Positions 1 through 13,200 of a stretch of DNA of 64,000 nt are shown piece by piece. The DNA lies in contig OU744446.1 of the NCBI GenBank assembly GCA_916610825.1, positions 3,791,001 to 3,855,000 on the forward strand, in the 5' to 3' direction. The DNA comes from Haliclystus octoradiatus. Taxonomy: Eukaryota > Cnidaria > Staurozoa > Stauromedusae > Haliclystidae. The notes beneath the pieces were generated by a model. That model was not told the DNA's origin and did not search any database. It was given only the letters and a program-made list of their open reading frames with translations. How positions within the stretch are numbered: position 1 is the stretch's first letter; every line of letters starts with the position of its first letter. Both the position numbers and the translations under genes were made by a program.

Positions 1-145
1 TTCAAGAGTTCATGACGGTTTATGAACGTTAAATAGCCCCACTTTTCAGGAACTGTCCATGAACCTTCGCGGGCAGTTCATAAAAATTTGGGTCCATTTA
101 ACGTTCACAAACTGTTCATGAAGTCCTGAAATGTTTTTCGCAGTT
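1..145. repeat. Foldback repeat with GTTCATGAAC-type units, cut by window edge
   Basis: Two arms face each other: a block with GAACGTTAAATAG near 24-38 and its inverted partner CATTTAACGTTC near 96-112. Variants of TTCATGAA surround them, and the right end reads CCTGAAATGTTTTTCGCAG. The same layout recurs at 9,419 and 10,269, so this is one dispersed family and not chance. Confidence 0.6.
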
Positions 146-502
146 GTTAAGTTGCCAATAATTTATTGTTGAAAAATCTCTTTTGTAAAAAAAATAATTA
201 TGAAATAGTTTGTAAATTATTCTTCGAATGTAAGACTTTAACGAACTGATACCGTTATTCAATTATATTTTGTTCTAGATAAATTAATTATGATTTAATT
301 TGTTTTAATTTAAATTATGAAATAATTAATCTGCATTAAAAATGAGATGTTGAGTAATTGGTAAACATATTTATATATGATTACAAATCAACAATTTTAT
401 TGTCATTATTTCTGTAACAAAGAATATGGAGAGATTGAACCTGTATAGATTTTGTTTTTTGTTGGATTCATCATTTATCCACAAACCAGGTAAGCTTGCA
501 GC

Positions 503-669
503 TTTTTTTCATCGGGGTGGTTGGTTAATTTGTTAGCATTTTGAAGCTTGCATGCGTTTAATAGCCGGATGCCCTTCCTGACGCCAACCTATAGTGCTCC
601 GGTAAGGGATTGAACCCGAGACCCTGCGGGCCGTGGTCCAACGCCCTAGCCACTACACCAAGGCCGCAC
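503..669 (-). mobile_element. tRNA-derived SINE (copy 1)
   Basis: On the minus strand the right end begins with a tRNA-like head. It has an A box (TGGTGTAGTGGCTAGGG) and a B box (GGGTTCAATCCC) about 35 bases further on. A central block reads GTTGGCGTCAGGAAGGGC, and the element ends in a short A run at 503-509. Related central blocks occur at 1,041-1,200 and 10,541-10,653. It is too divergent from a cloverleaf to be a tRNA gene. Confidence 0.8.
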
Positions 670-889
670 TAGATAGACTGGATCTTTAATTTATAAATGG
701 ATAAAGCTAAACTTTCAAATCAGAAATACGCTAGTGAATTGGTAATTGAATATATACGGTGGACACTGGGTTGCTCAATTCTCTAATTTTAATGCATTCA
801 TTTTCTTTTAGTTTAAATTTATCATTTTTGTTTGGGACCTTTTACTCACATCTTATAGACACTATAGTGTCTCTCAATAGACAAAACCT

Positions 890-1035
890 GTTGAAATGGA
901 TCTGCAGTGTCGCGGCTGAGATCAACAAAGAGCGTTTAAAATCATTGCTCTCAGCGAAAAAAGCCGCTCCTCTAGAAATAGAGGAGAGGTACGGGTGGCT
1001 TTGGTAGGGTGACACCGTCTACATTACTTACTTAA
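890..1035 (-). mobile_element. Short dispersed retroposon-like element, copy 1
   Basis: This block is nearly identical, in inverse orientation, to 47,531-47,638. Both contain the sequence complementary to GTAGACGGTGT, the self-complementary stretch TCTAGAAATAGA, and GCTCTCAGCGAAAAAAGCC. This copy runs on past the point where the 47.5-kb copy ends in a long A tract, so it may be the longer form. Its origin is not recognised, and no convincing coding frame is shared by the two copies. Confidence 0.55.
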
Positions 1036-1040
1036 GTGAA

Positions 1041-1200
1041 GCATTGGTTTAGTATTTCGGGCTTTGGACATTGGCCCGTAGGGTCTTGGGTTTAATCCCT
1101 GGCAGAAGAATTGTTGGTTGGCGTCAGGAAGGCATAAAATAGTGCACAAATGCTTCAAAACACTAATCAATTAACCATCACCACCCCGGTTAAACATTCA
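1041..1200 (+). mobile_element. tRNA-derived SINE (copy 2), degenerate
   Basis: Plus-strand remnant with a B-box-like TTGGGTTTAATCCC near 1,087-1,100, then GTTGGCGTCAGGAAGG, then CACCACCCCGG. The order matches copy 1 at 503-669. The A box is damaged (GGTTTAGTATTTCGG). It abuts the element at 890-1,035. Confidence 0.65.
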
Positions 1201-1430
1201 TGAACATTAAACATTGAACTAATATTTGACGTTTTAACAGAGCAAGTGGGTTTCAAAGTCATCCCTTTTTAACTTATGTATAAAATTAACCCAAGTTGTA
1301 AAAATATCTATTAAAAATTCATGAGTTCATGAATAGTTTGTAAACTTTCATGAACAGTTCATGCACATTTCATGAACATTTTTTTGTTATGTTCATGAAC
1401 TCCTGAAATTTTTCACAGGGATTAATGTCT
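1200..1430. repeat. GTTCATGAAC-type repeat tract
   Basis: Repeated variants of TTCATGAAC occur at 1,200-1,215 and 1,318-1,400. The tract ends with GAACTCCTGAAATTTTTCACAGGG. That end resembles those of the elements at 1-145 and 9,419-9,653. Isolated units continue to about 3,300, in the downstream flank of the transporter gene. Confidence 0.5.
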
Positions 1431-1963
1431 TGAAAATATCCACCGACAACACCTCCTGAAAACAGTTTAAGATTTCATGAACGTTAAATGTCCCCAACAA
1501 TGGTCTTGAAAATATTCACCAAAAATGGCCAATAGCATTGACGTCATTAATAAAATGAACTCATGAGCTGTATCTCACATCAGGGCTAATGTAGATCACA
1601 GATTGCAATTAAACATACTTTAAAATTTAAATAAGAACATTCTTTATTGAAAATATTTAATTTGATTCCCGAAATACTAAACTATAGTGGCCGGATATTA
1701 GAAATACAAAATTGTTTTATGCATATTAAGTAGGAAGTTTATAAATAAATAAATTAAAAAATTTTATGCACCGCATACTTTTAATATTTATTAAGTTAAT
1801 AAAAAATCTTCTTCATCTTCGCACCAGGCGTCGCCATTATCAATTTCAACTTCAGAATCAGCCCCATGTAGACCTGCCCCATTCAAACTAATTTCAAGAC
1901 CATTCATGGTGTTAGGAATAAGCTGAATATCTGGAATCGATACAAAAAGGTATTTCTATTCTT

Positions 1964-2150
1964 GTGACAATACGAACTTTAAAAGACTGAAAACCTACTG
2001 AAAATCTACAGAAAATAATTTCTCATAATTCAAAAATTTCAAACTTGAAATCTTTTCAGTAGCTTTTCAGTTTTCTGGTGCTTTTCAGTAGCCTTTCAGC
2101 GAAATGATTAAAATCTGGGAAAAATTTCAGTACTTTTAAAATCCATAGTG
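1964..2150 (+). repeat. CTACTGAAA foldback element, copy 1
   Basis: The left half carries ACTGAAAAC and CTACTGAAAA units. The right half carries their complements TTTTCAGTAG three times. The ends read GTGACAATACGAAC and CCATAGTG. The same ends appear in inverted order at 2,549-2,803, so the two are copies of one non-coding mobile element in opposite orientation. Confidence 0.6.
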
Positions 2151-2548
2151 ATGAGAATCCTATGTTCGCATAAACTGTGTGTAAGAATATTTACATGAAC
2201 TGTTGAAGGAGTAGTTTATGAATATTTCATGAACTGCTGAAGGAGTAGTTTAAGAATATTTTATGAAAGGTTAGTTTATTTGCTGGGTTGTAACGTTTAT
2301 TAAAAATTAAAATTTGATGCAAATAAAACACAACGTACAAAACTTTTCCTGGTTTCACATCAATAGATTGTGTTACATACAAAGAAAGTGTTCATTCATA
2401 GGTTGTTCCTTGGCCTAACAAATCTTTTTACCCTTGGGATGTTAGAAGACATTTTTAAAGATAAAATATACTAACACATGGTATTTCAATCTCTCTATAA
2501 AAGGTTCATGAACTCATTAAAGTTTACAGCAGCGGTCATGTCTCTTAA

Positions 2549-2803
2549 CACTATGGATCCTGAATCTACTGAATCGCTACTGAAAACTTTACAAACGATA
2601 CTGGAATGGTATTGGGTACTGAAACCATACTGAGATTCACAATACACTTTGATTTACATTTTCTCATTGTACTGAAAAACTACTGAAACACACCTTAAAA
2701 TGTGAATGCTACTGATCATGCCCAAAAGGGTCCAATTGATCAGTAGCATATTCAGTAAGTTTCAAGTATTTCTTCAGTAGGTTTTCAAAATTCGTAGAGT
2801 AAC
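2549..2803 (-). repeat. CTACTGAAA foldback element, copy 2
   Basis: It begins CACTATGGATCCTGAA and ends TTCGTAGAGTAAC, the reverse of copy 1. A strong central hairpin pairs GAATGCTACTGATCA (2,704) with TGATCAGTAGCATATTC (ending about 2,752). Several CTACTGAA units sit on the left and TTCAGTAGG on the right. Confidence 0.6.
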
Positions 2804-3298
2804 GCCCCTTATACATGAATTTGTGCACCATAAAACACGCAAAAAGTATTCATGAACTGTCAATAAACCTTATGTGCACTGCTAAAGTTCTGATAAACGT
2901 TTCATGAATTATGGGTCGACTCATAAAAAAATTCAAAGTAAAAATGATTAACTTGCTGTACAAACCGCCTTGATTACTTTGACATGTTTTAGGTAGCTTT
3001 AGAGAGGAACGGATAGGTAGTTTTTGAGAAATAAGCGTTCGAACAAGTGACTGTTTTAATTCTTAAAAAATAAAGATTCAAAGTTTAAATGATGCCAGTG
3101 TGTTTAACTTTCTGTCATGGAGAATAAGCCCGATATGATAATGACAGCAATTTAGTAGGATTCATCCAGAACAAAAACAACATGGATTGTTTAAAAGGCA
3201 TTCATGAACAATCCAGAGGGTGGATAAACAGTTCAGAAACAGCTCATGAACAGGTCATCAGCGTTAAATAGCCTAATTCCCACAGACAGTTCATGAAC

Positions 3299-4189
3299 TC
3301 AACAATTTTTAATACGCCAACCATTTTTGCTAATGATATAAATTACTTTGATAGGGCTATTATGTGTACCTCTCTGTAAATCATCAATAGTTTCTACCAT
3401 TGGTTTCTTGTTTGTTTCCGGTAAGAAGAAACTAATGACAGCAGCACCAATTGAACATACACCCATGAATACAAAAGCTAACGACGGACCAACTTTACGC
3501 AACATATCAACTACGAATGGGGCGGAACCAGCGCCCAGTCGACTACAAAAAATTACTACACCAATTCCACGAGACCTAGAATCGAACGAGAAGAGAAAAA
3601 ACTTGTTTATGTACTCTATTCAAGATGAATACTTCTGTTTACATACAACTTTATCAATTCGGAGCCAGGAAATCTTTATTTGACTGTAAGAGTTTAGGTA
3701 TTTTGCGAGCTAAATACCGTTAATCATTTTTGTTAGCTTAAAATTTATAATACTGTATTGTAAATTGTACAAATTTACATAGCAGAAGTTCAGTAACATT
3801 TTACTTATAATTAATAAACATGGAATGGAACAATAGAACTACAGGGTAACCCATTTGACTGCAAGCCAAATTGAAAATTGCCAACGATTTCCATTGTATT
3901 TAACCAAATTTGCAATTATCCGAAATTCTTCAACTAGGACTTTCTTACAAATCGGTTAAAATGGTTTTGAGGAAAGGTTAATAAGCGGTAAATTTCACTT
4001 AAACATCCGACTTGCACACCACCTAAACATCACTTACGCGGAATAACATGATTGAGTTAATCAAATCGTTCCTCAAATGTCTATCTTGTAAAGTATATTG
4101 TAAACTTGTAGTGTTATTACATGTATATCTACATATTTATAAATCAGTCTTGTGAATAAAAGCTTTTAGCTTATTCAAGTCCTGAATAA

Positions 4190-4222
<33 letters not shown>

Positions 4223-7200
4223 GTGATGCATTTATGCCGATTACACTGTATTCATAAAATGTGTATGAGAAAAAAGTAAATCACAAGTATGCCATTTCAA
4301 CTTCAGGGACTTATTTCGCAGTGGTTTGTAGGATTTAGTTATGATATTGTTTATGGTAACACGTCTTCCTGGTCTCAGTTGTATATCTGTGTAAAGTGTT
4401 GTAGTGACGATGTTTTGAATATGTGATGTCATGTAGTGTGTTAGGTATTGTACATGTTGTTCACGCGATTGTATTGTTTGAGTGCATGTGATGCCATGTG
4501 ATAATTAGTAATTGTGATTGTTGTAATTGTGTTGTGATTGTTGCTTCGTATTGTCATGTGATTAGTAACTGTTATATGTGTTTTTCATGCCTGTTGTTTC
4601 GTCCTCTTGCTTGTTGACTGTCGCGGAAGAAAGAATAAAGTTTACAATGTGAAATTAGTTGCGTGTTTTCTGTCTCCTCCATGCCGACCCCGTAAGAATC
4701 TTACAGGTTGTACAAAACTGTACTCAACTCTATTTGTTTCCTACCTTATAGTTGTTGGGTATAACTCAGCGCACCATATATAATAGCCTGAGAAACAAAA
4801 TGTTGCAAAGAACTTTCCAAGCATACCAAGGACAACCCTTGCTATGTGATAACCTGAATTCAAAAATATAAAAATTGGAATCAAATTATATAACCAGAAT
4901 AAGATTAATAAATTATAATAATTCTAACAAAAATCTACTATAAGTAGAGAAATGTTGAAGAGGTTCATACAGGGTTTATAGTTTCTAAATTTAAGATGTA
5001 ATAATTTGAAAAAGTATAAATTTTTCTTCTGTTTAAGTATACTTTAATTTAAAAATTTTAAATGCTATTACAATTCTAAATTTAGCGTTAGTCATGTTCC
5101 TTGAATCTGAATAAATATTTATCCTTGAGTCACTTTGAAAAAAAAAAAAAAAGTTATGTATAACTTAGAGGTTTCTGAATAAATGATGATGATGATGACG
5201 ATGATGATGTAGATTGGGGCCTATATACTTCTGAATATCATTTTAGATATGATCTAAACTTCATTTCCAAAACTGTACAACCAAAATATACCCAGCACAG
5301 CAGGTCCTTATTGCTAGTATAAAATATGAAACAAATAGTTCACAGCGGCGACTTTTGCGTGTAAGAAGAATTTCCGCGAAATCCCAAACTATTATTTCGA
5401 TTTCAGGCTCCCTTGTTATAACAATTAACTAATAAACAGACGTGATGAAACATGAAATTCTCGTTTGATCACTTGAATAAACGTATGTTAGGTATTAACA
5501 GCATTGTAGCTAATAACATTAAAAGATCAAGTTCAGCTGTAATCTAATACATGTTATTTTTGTTGGAAAACCTGAAAATATGAAAATGAAATTGAGGCTA
5601 GAAAAGTGAGGCCAGCCTGGTGACTTTTGATGCTGGTCTGAAAGTGTGATGAAATTACCATATAAACATGCAGCAATTATAAACAGCCCTTGTCAACATC
5701 AATGGGGCTATCCCGACTCATATAAACATTCCCTATGTTGCTGACTTTGCACATACTGTACCTGGCTGGGCAGATTTCAAAGGGACAGCAGCAACAAGAA
5801 GACAAGATATTCCACATAGAATCATGCCAGCAACAATACTCTTTTGTCTTCCAAACCTAAAGGAAAGAAGAAATAATAATATTATTACCATCCTTGAGTG
5901 TTTGGTATAAAAGCTGTTATTATTCTTACTAGCTTATATAATAGCTTAGAATAGCTTTCAATCTGATAATGTTTACGCCTGAGACAAATGCTAAGCCACA
6001 ACGAGTAGGGGGGTTGTGGGGATTATGAATGAAGCAGCCTTTGGCGTGAGCCTGGGTAAAACGGTCTCTGGTGCAGATCCTTGTGTTACAGTAGTAGCAA
6101 ATATTTTTGTCAAATCATAGAAAGGTGTTAATGAACAGCTGTTCAGGTGTTCATTTATAAGGTGTTCATGAACAATTTATGAATTTTCATAAAGTTCATG
6201 AACTTTTCATGAGATATTTGCAAATGGTTCATAAAACTCTGCATCTTTTTTTTTCGCTGAGTGCAACAACCAAACAAAATTTGAGAAAGAATATGTGTTA
6301 CGGTTCAGTAGACATGAATAGTGGATTCATTTTCTCATTTAAAACAAGGACAATTTTTAGATAGTACAGGGAGGGTACCTTGAATCACAAACTTCTCACA
6401 AACAAATCACATTGTAGCAAAACAATAGGTAATATGTGTGGAACTAATCAAGATTCCTAAAAAAAGTAATTAGCATTGTAAACAGTTTATAAATTGAGTT
6501 ACTGGCTACTGTAGTCTGTTTTCAGACCGATATTTTCTTTTTGTAGTCTGTCTGCATATTGGCGCCAAATACGAAGTGTTACTGTTTGTATTGAATAAAT
6601 ATTAAATAACTATTGCGTGGTTTTCTATCATTAAACAATTTGTAGGCTATTGTTTTAAAATACTTGTCAATTGTCTTGTTGTTTAGTATTTTATAAGCCA
6701 ATTACAAAAGACTACCAACATATTGGGAGTGGAAAAAGCAGTTAGCAGCCTACATAATGCTTGGGCGCTGTGATCGCCGAAACCTCTAACTGATGTAGAG
6801 CCTCTAATTGAATGAATTTTAGTCAGAAGTTAATTATTATATAAATGTTGTGTAATTAAATAGTTGTGTTAAATAGTGATTGGTTCTTGTATTTAATGTG
6901 ATTTGATTGGTTCTGTAAGTGTAATTAAGGTGTGTAGATTGTATGTTAAATTTATGTTCTCTGATTGCGGCCAGTAGAGATGGTTCTTCACATTAGTTTT
7001 TGATTGTTATTTTAGTTTTTGATTGTTATTTTAGTTTGAAATTTATAGACAACTTGCTTGGTTTTATTCAGTTTCTTTTTCCTGTTGTTCTATAATTTCG
7101 TTGGTCGTGATCATTGGACATCAAATTAGTGCTTGGGGAACAAATATCCATTTGCGTGGCACATTTGTTCCCATCAAATAAAAACTACCGGGATCGGCAT

Positions 7201-10200
7201 ATGGCTTACAACCATACATTTCGTAAGTACAGTTCATCTGTAAAGTTGCCTTTCTCAAAGTTTCTCAGGCGCGGCAAATGCCCAAATACACTTTACGAAG
7301 TTTAAAAATATGTCTTCATTGCAGGCTAAATCAAGTAGATCTGCTTAAGTTATAATTGTATTTTGATGTATTATTAATATCTAATCAAGTAGCCTAAATT
7401 TATAATCAATAGTATTCATGGACACTTCTTCTTACCTATATTTTAAACTATTCATATTTGCAAGTGATATTGTACTATTATACTATTAATGGAGAACAAC
7501 TTGATGATAGAGCTATTTGCGTTGCTGTGTATAATGTTGGCAGAGCTGGATTGATCAGAGATCCTTTACGATTAATTGCAAGTTATGACGTAGAGCCGCA
7601 AAAGACCGCAAAAATGAAAAAAAAAAATTATTTTGATAAGAGGAGTACAAAACGAAAATTAAACAGCAAGCCAAATAAAAAGATAGATTAAAATACGGTG
7701 ATTCATAAATGGTCACTTTCAAATATTTTGATGGAGAATTCTGAAAATTATTAGCAAACATACATTTGAAGGAATTCTTTTCACATTGACCAGTCATTGA
7801 TTTACTGGTACATTCTCAATAAATAAAATGATGACAATCGTAATCTCTCATTATATAAGAAAATCAACCATTGTTCTTCATAATGCATTAATAAAATAAA
7901 TGTGACACCATATGAGATATTATACCTATTCAAGGCAAATGCAGACACAAATGACGCTGGTACTTCACACAATGACACCAACGCAAAATTGACGTAAAAG
8001 CTTCCACCAAGATCAGATGACCCAAATGATAAGCCATAATATGTCATCGCTACAACAAACCTACAAATATAAAAAATTAATAAAGGGTTCCGGATAGAAA
8101 TTGTTAGGTATTCTGTCTTGTAAAATTTATAAAAAATATCATGTTGGCAAATTTCAAGCTTCTTTGAAGTGAATTTATAAATGCAAAAAGTAAATTTGAA
8201 GCCTTGGAATTTGATGTTTGATTCTTTGATCTGAAACAATGTTCATGAACAGTTCATGAACACAAAGTTATCCAAATTATCAGGAACACTTCATGAAAAT
8301 TAATAATTAAAAATATAATAATAATAGTCAGTCAGAGCCGAACCAAACCGTTATATTTGCTACCTGAAATTTCACACCAAAGCAATCATCAGGCAATGAT
8401 GGCTCAATGATTGCCTGATGATCACATTTGGCATGAAACTTCAAGTAGCAAATATGGCTGTTTGATTCTCTGAACATTATTATTATTTAAGCTCTGCTAT
8501 TTATTTAATGCATTGAAACACCATTTTACAGTATATAATAATATAATATAATATAATATGAGATGAACACATGTATGTGAGAGTGCTCAATGTTTGTCAA
8601 GACAGGGCATAATATAGAATTGAACAAAGATGAGGCTCAAAAGCCTATTCCGTTACTCAGAGTTCGGCTCGTTTATTTTGCGATCATCAATCCTCTACAC
8701 TTTCTACCAGTAAACCATCTGATGATCGCAAAATAAACATGTGGAGCTCTAAGCAACGAAAAAGGCTTTTGCCTCATATTTGTTGCAATTCTAATTATAA
8801 ATTCATAAGTATAATGTTACTTTATAACACAATATTGTAGATTAGCACATTAGTATATATTAACACAACAACTATGTAAGTTAATTATTTATAATTAAGG
8901 TGAAAGTTTGACAATATAACTATAGAAAACTATGAATGCAAAGATTGTTCTGAAAATAGTTGGTTCTGCCAACTATGGCCGCTATTCTTAGTAATTGGAA
9001 AATAATCGGCATTGAATAAATAAATAAACTTTTAATCTTTGAAACGCTTATACGTAATTTATTAAATTTCTTTTATTGTTATTCAAAATAAATTGTTTTC
9101 GATATCAATGTAACACATTTAATATTTTATTTCAACTTCGAATTGTATGATGAAAATTATAGTGTATACATATGTCTACCATCCTTACTATTTTCACAAT
9201 AATTGGTTTGAGTCGGAATAATTGGAAAATTTGATTAATCAACCGATTAAATTATGACTATTAATTCTGTGGGTAGTTAATTGGCATCGAACATCGGTAG
9301 GCCTACATGTCGTGATTGTTTCATCCCTAAGAAAAACTAATCAGTTACATAGGCTACAATATTAATGTATTAGATAATTACATGCACATATGTACTAATG
9401 AACCAGGTCTCGGAAATTCCCCTGTGAATAAAATCAATGAGTTCATGAACAGTTCATGAATTTCATGAAAAGTTCATGAACTTCATGAACAGTCACAAAG
9501 AGTTCATGAACACTTCATGAACCGGTTCATGAACTGATTCCTGAACGTGAAATTGCCAAAAAGTTCATGTACAGTTCATGAACTGTTCATGAACAATTCA
9601 TGAACTTTTGGGCAATTTTACGTTCATGAATTCATGAACTTTTTTCGCAGGGGTTACAACATTTATTTAGATATGACAGTCATATAATGACAGACAGAAC
9701 AATTTTCTATAAATAAAACAATCACTTAGTCACTCACCATGAAACACCTTGCAATATTGTTCGTTTCCTCAATATACTGTTTCTAAGTAATTCCACATAT
9801 GGTGGTTTATTTGCAATTGACGATGAAGTGGAGAACAATGTGTATGGAGGCATTTTCTTCTTGTTTATAGTCGTTATCTTTGCTAAAAGTTTATAAGTCT
9901 TTTCAAATTTACCATTGGCTAGCAGCCATCGTGGGGACTCAGGGATGAAACTGAAAAAGTTAATTAATAAATTATGTGAAATGATTATGACTTGACATAT
10001 AAAATTAACGCATCTCATTAATCACAGCTATTTATTTAGTTTGTTTATCGTATCTAATTGGATCATTACCACGGCTAAAATTATAATTCTTCACAGCTAG
10101 TTCACAAATTTCAATCCATTACGGAAATCAGTTCAGTGTACATTCTGGCTTTAACTGAGTGATTTAATAGCAGTAGATTCTTGCGGACATATCACTTTCA

Positions 10201-13200
10201 ACTATACATGCCCGTACAGTATACAGCTATACATAAAATCATTAATTCGAAAGGTGTTTTAGGTTCAACCCCTTCGAAAAATATCCATGAGTTCATGAAC
10301 AGTTCATGAACAGTTCATGAACATTTCATGCACAGTATCATGAACAATTCATGAACTTCATGAACAGCTCATGAATATTTTTTGTTGGTTCATGAACAGT
10401 TCGAGAACAGTCACAAAGAGTTCATGAGCACTTCATGAACCCGTTCATGAACTGGTTCATGAATGTGAAATTGCCCAAAAAGTTCATGAACTTTTGGGCA
10501 ATTTCACGTTCATGAACTATGAATTTTTTTCCCTGGTAGTCCCTGGGAATCCCTGGCAGAAGAACTAGTATTGGTTGGCATCAGGACATGGCATCTGGCA
10601 ATTAAGCTCGCACACGCTCCAAAAAACCAGACCAACCACCCAATGAAAAAAGAAATTAGTTTACCCGTTTGCGATATTATTTTGTGGTACAATGATCATT
10701 ACAAAAAAAAATGAACTTACCACCAAGATGCCAAGAGAACAAAATATGGAACAGTGGAAATTAATTGTAAATTCCTCCAATCCATTATATAATAAGCTTG
10801 TACATCCAATAATATTAATCCCAATGTGAAGAATAATCCACCTATATTACAAAGTAATGCTCTCTGACGAGGAGCAACTGTTTCTACTGGAATAATGAAA
10901 TTCATTAAACCTAATTGTGATATTGATAACCCTAGTAAAGCACGTAGTACAAGAAACTGCCATAACGTTGTAATAAATGCTTCAAGCATTCCAATTATTG
11001 CCATTAATGTAAACGTTACAAATAAAACTGGCTTACGTCCAAAAAAATCACCAACTTGCCCAAGAAGTAAACAACCAAATCCCCAAAATATAAACAACAT
11101 AGATTTACCAATAGCATTCCATACTGCCTTGTCACAGACAAGATCAAACTGAAAAATAAACAGTTACCTTCATTAATCAATCATCATATTATCGAGCCAC
11201 ACTTCACTTTTTACTTTACACATTGAATTTATTCCTGGTGCATAAAATTTGAGAAATCATACATATGAAATCCTCAAATATTTTCTATTATTTTTTCATC
11301 CTCGCGCTTCTAGCTCTATTTCTTCCAAATGATTTCTGGTCTGAGAAATTGGAGGCACTTTTCAAACATTTTTCACACCGATTTTTCAGAATTTTTACAG
11401 CTTAGATGGTTTATCTTTACAGGTGACACCGGTATATCCCCGACAAAGGGGTCAACTCCCTTGAGGAAGGGGTTATTTATAGAAAATATTTGCAAAAATG
11501 AAACGGTAATACAATTTAGCCCTACACTATCAGAGGCCACCATATTTATGTGTGATACGTTATTAGCCTGTATTTGTGAGTGAAATCAGGAAAAAGTAAA
11601 TACTTAAGCCACGTAATAGTGCGTGATTAAATTTTTGTGGCATAACAAGATTCTTCTGGGTGCACCCCAGACCCCCATTTGAAGAATTCAAACCTGTTTA
11701 CTTATTAATTATTCCAAACTTCTAAAACGGTCTACAAACACATTATTGCCAATTAAATTAACCTGTGAAGAAAATGATACGATTTCAAAGCTGACAGGTG
11801 TAAATAGAATGAATTTCAAGTCGACTGCTGGCTGACTGTGTGAAATCAATATTTTTATTGTGTTATGTGTGAAATTGTGAACATTGAGTTATTGGCAACG
11901 TTATTGGCAAAGCATACAGGGGACCCTTTAAATACAATAGGGTTGATGAATAAAAAATCGAAAATCCCAAATTTTTACCTTAACTTGTTGTACTAAGTGA
12001 TTTGATTGCTTTCCCAAGTTTTATCGATTTACGGATAAGTATTTTTTGAGAAATAAGCAAATGTAAAATGAGAATTCAAAATCTTGAAAAACAGAGAATG
12101 AAAATTAAGTGATGTCATACTGTAAAAATTACTATCACAATGAGTGAGCACGATGAGATCATCACAACTATTTAGAAATATTTGGAAATTGTGTAGGGAT
12201 GAGACGATTGTTCTGAAAACAATCGGATTTGCCGATTATCGGCGCCAATTTTTACTAATCAGATAATAATCGGCATCGGCATATCAACCACTTTGTCAAT
12301 CGCTGAACCGATTGTTTTAGAAAATGAAATTCATTATAAAAATTTCTTTATTCGAAAATTTTTAATTTAATGTTTTGATATCATCTCAAACTTGATTAAA
12401 AGTTTATATTGCTCAGTGCAGTCGCTCTGTTTTGTTTACATTGTTTTGTAATTCAAAACCTATTCAAAACGTTCGAATGATTCGTCATGCCACTTGACAT
12501 CTTCTTGTTATAAAGAGGATTAGGTCAACACATTAGCGTTGATGAATATAACACGTGAGCATGGTCGAATGAATAATTTTATTGAGAATGAAAAAACGGC
12601 CGCCGAGTTTTATTTTGTAGGAAACAGTTTTAAAATAGTTAAAGTAGTTTGATGTTTAAAAAATGCTTGTACAGAGATTTTATTTTTATTATTTTGGATG
12701 AAGTAAACTGGAAAGATATACGAATTATTTACGGGAAAAAGTCCCTTCGTTTAACGTTGCCCGCTTCGTTTTGTTGACAGGCAAACTTTTGCTATAATCA
12801 AATTTAAAAAACATAACGATATTTCATTTTGTTTAATTCAGCTAATTACAGACTTGCATATATAATGTAAGTTCATATTATAAACACATGATCTACGCCT
12901 ACGGCTATGTGTTTTCTCCTGCTATTTTGTTTTGAAATTTGATTTGTTGTATTGGAAACAATCGGCAAAAACCGATTAATCGATCGATTGTTATGACTAA
13001 TCGGCGGCTAACTAATCGGCATCGAACATCGGTAAATTTCATTATCGTCTCATCCCTAAAATTGTGTTGCTGTTATGCACAAATGTTCGACAGTTGTGGT
13101 GACTTAATCGCGCTACAGCAAGTCACGACTACAGAGAAGGTCAGTTTTTGCCCAGCCAGATCTTGGGAGCGCAACAGGAAATACTTTGTTGACGTTTGAC

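Noticed and set aside
759..1007. 82-codon plus-strand frame
   Set aside because: Its end runs through the retroposon at 890-1,035 and starts at GTG. The sister copy does not keep the frame.
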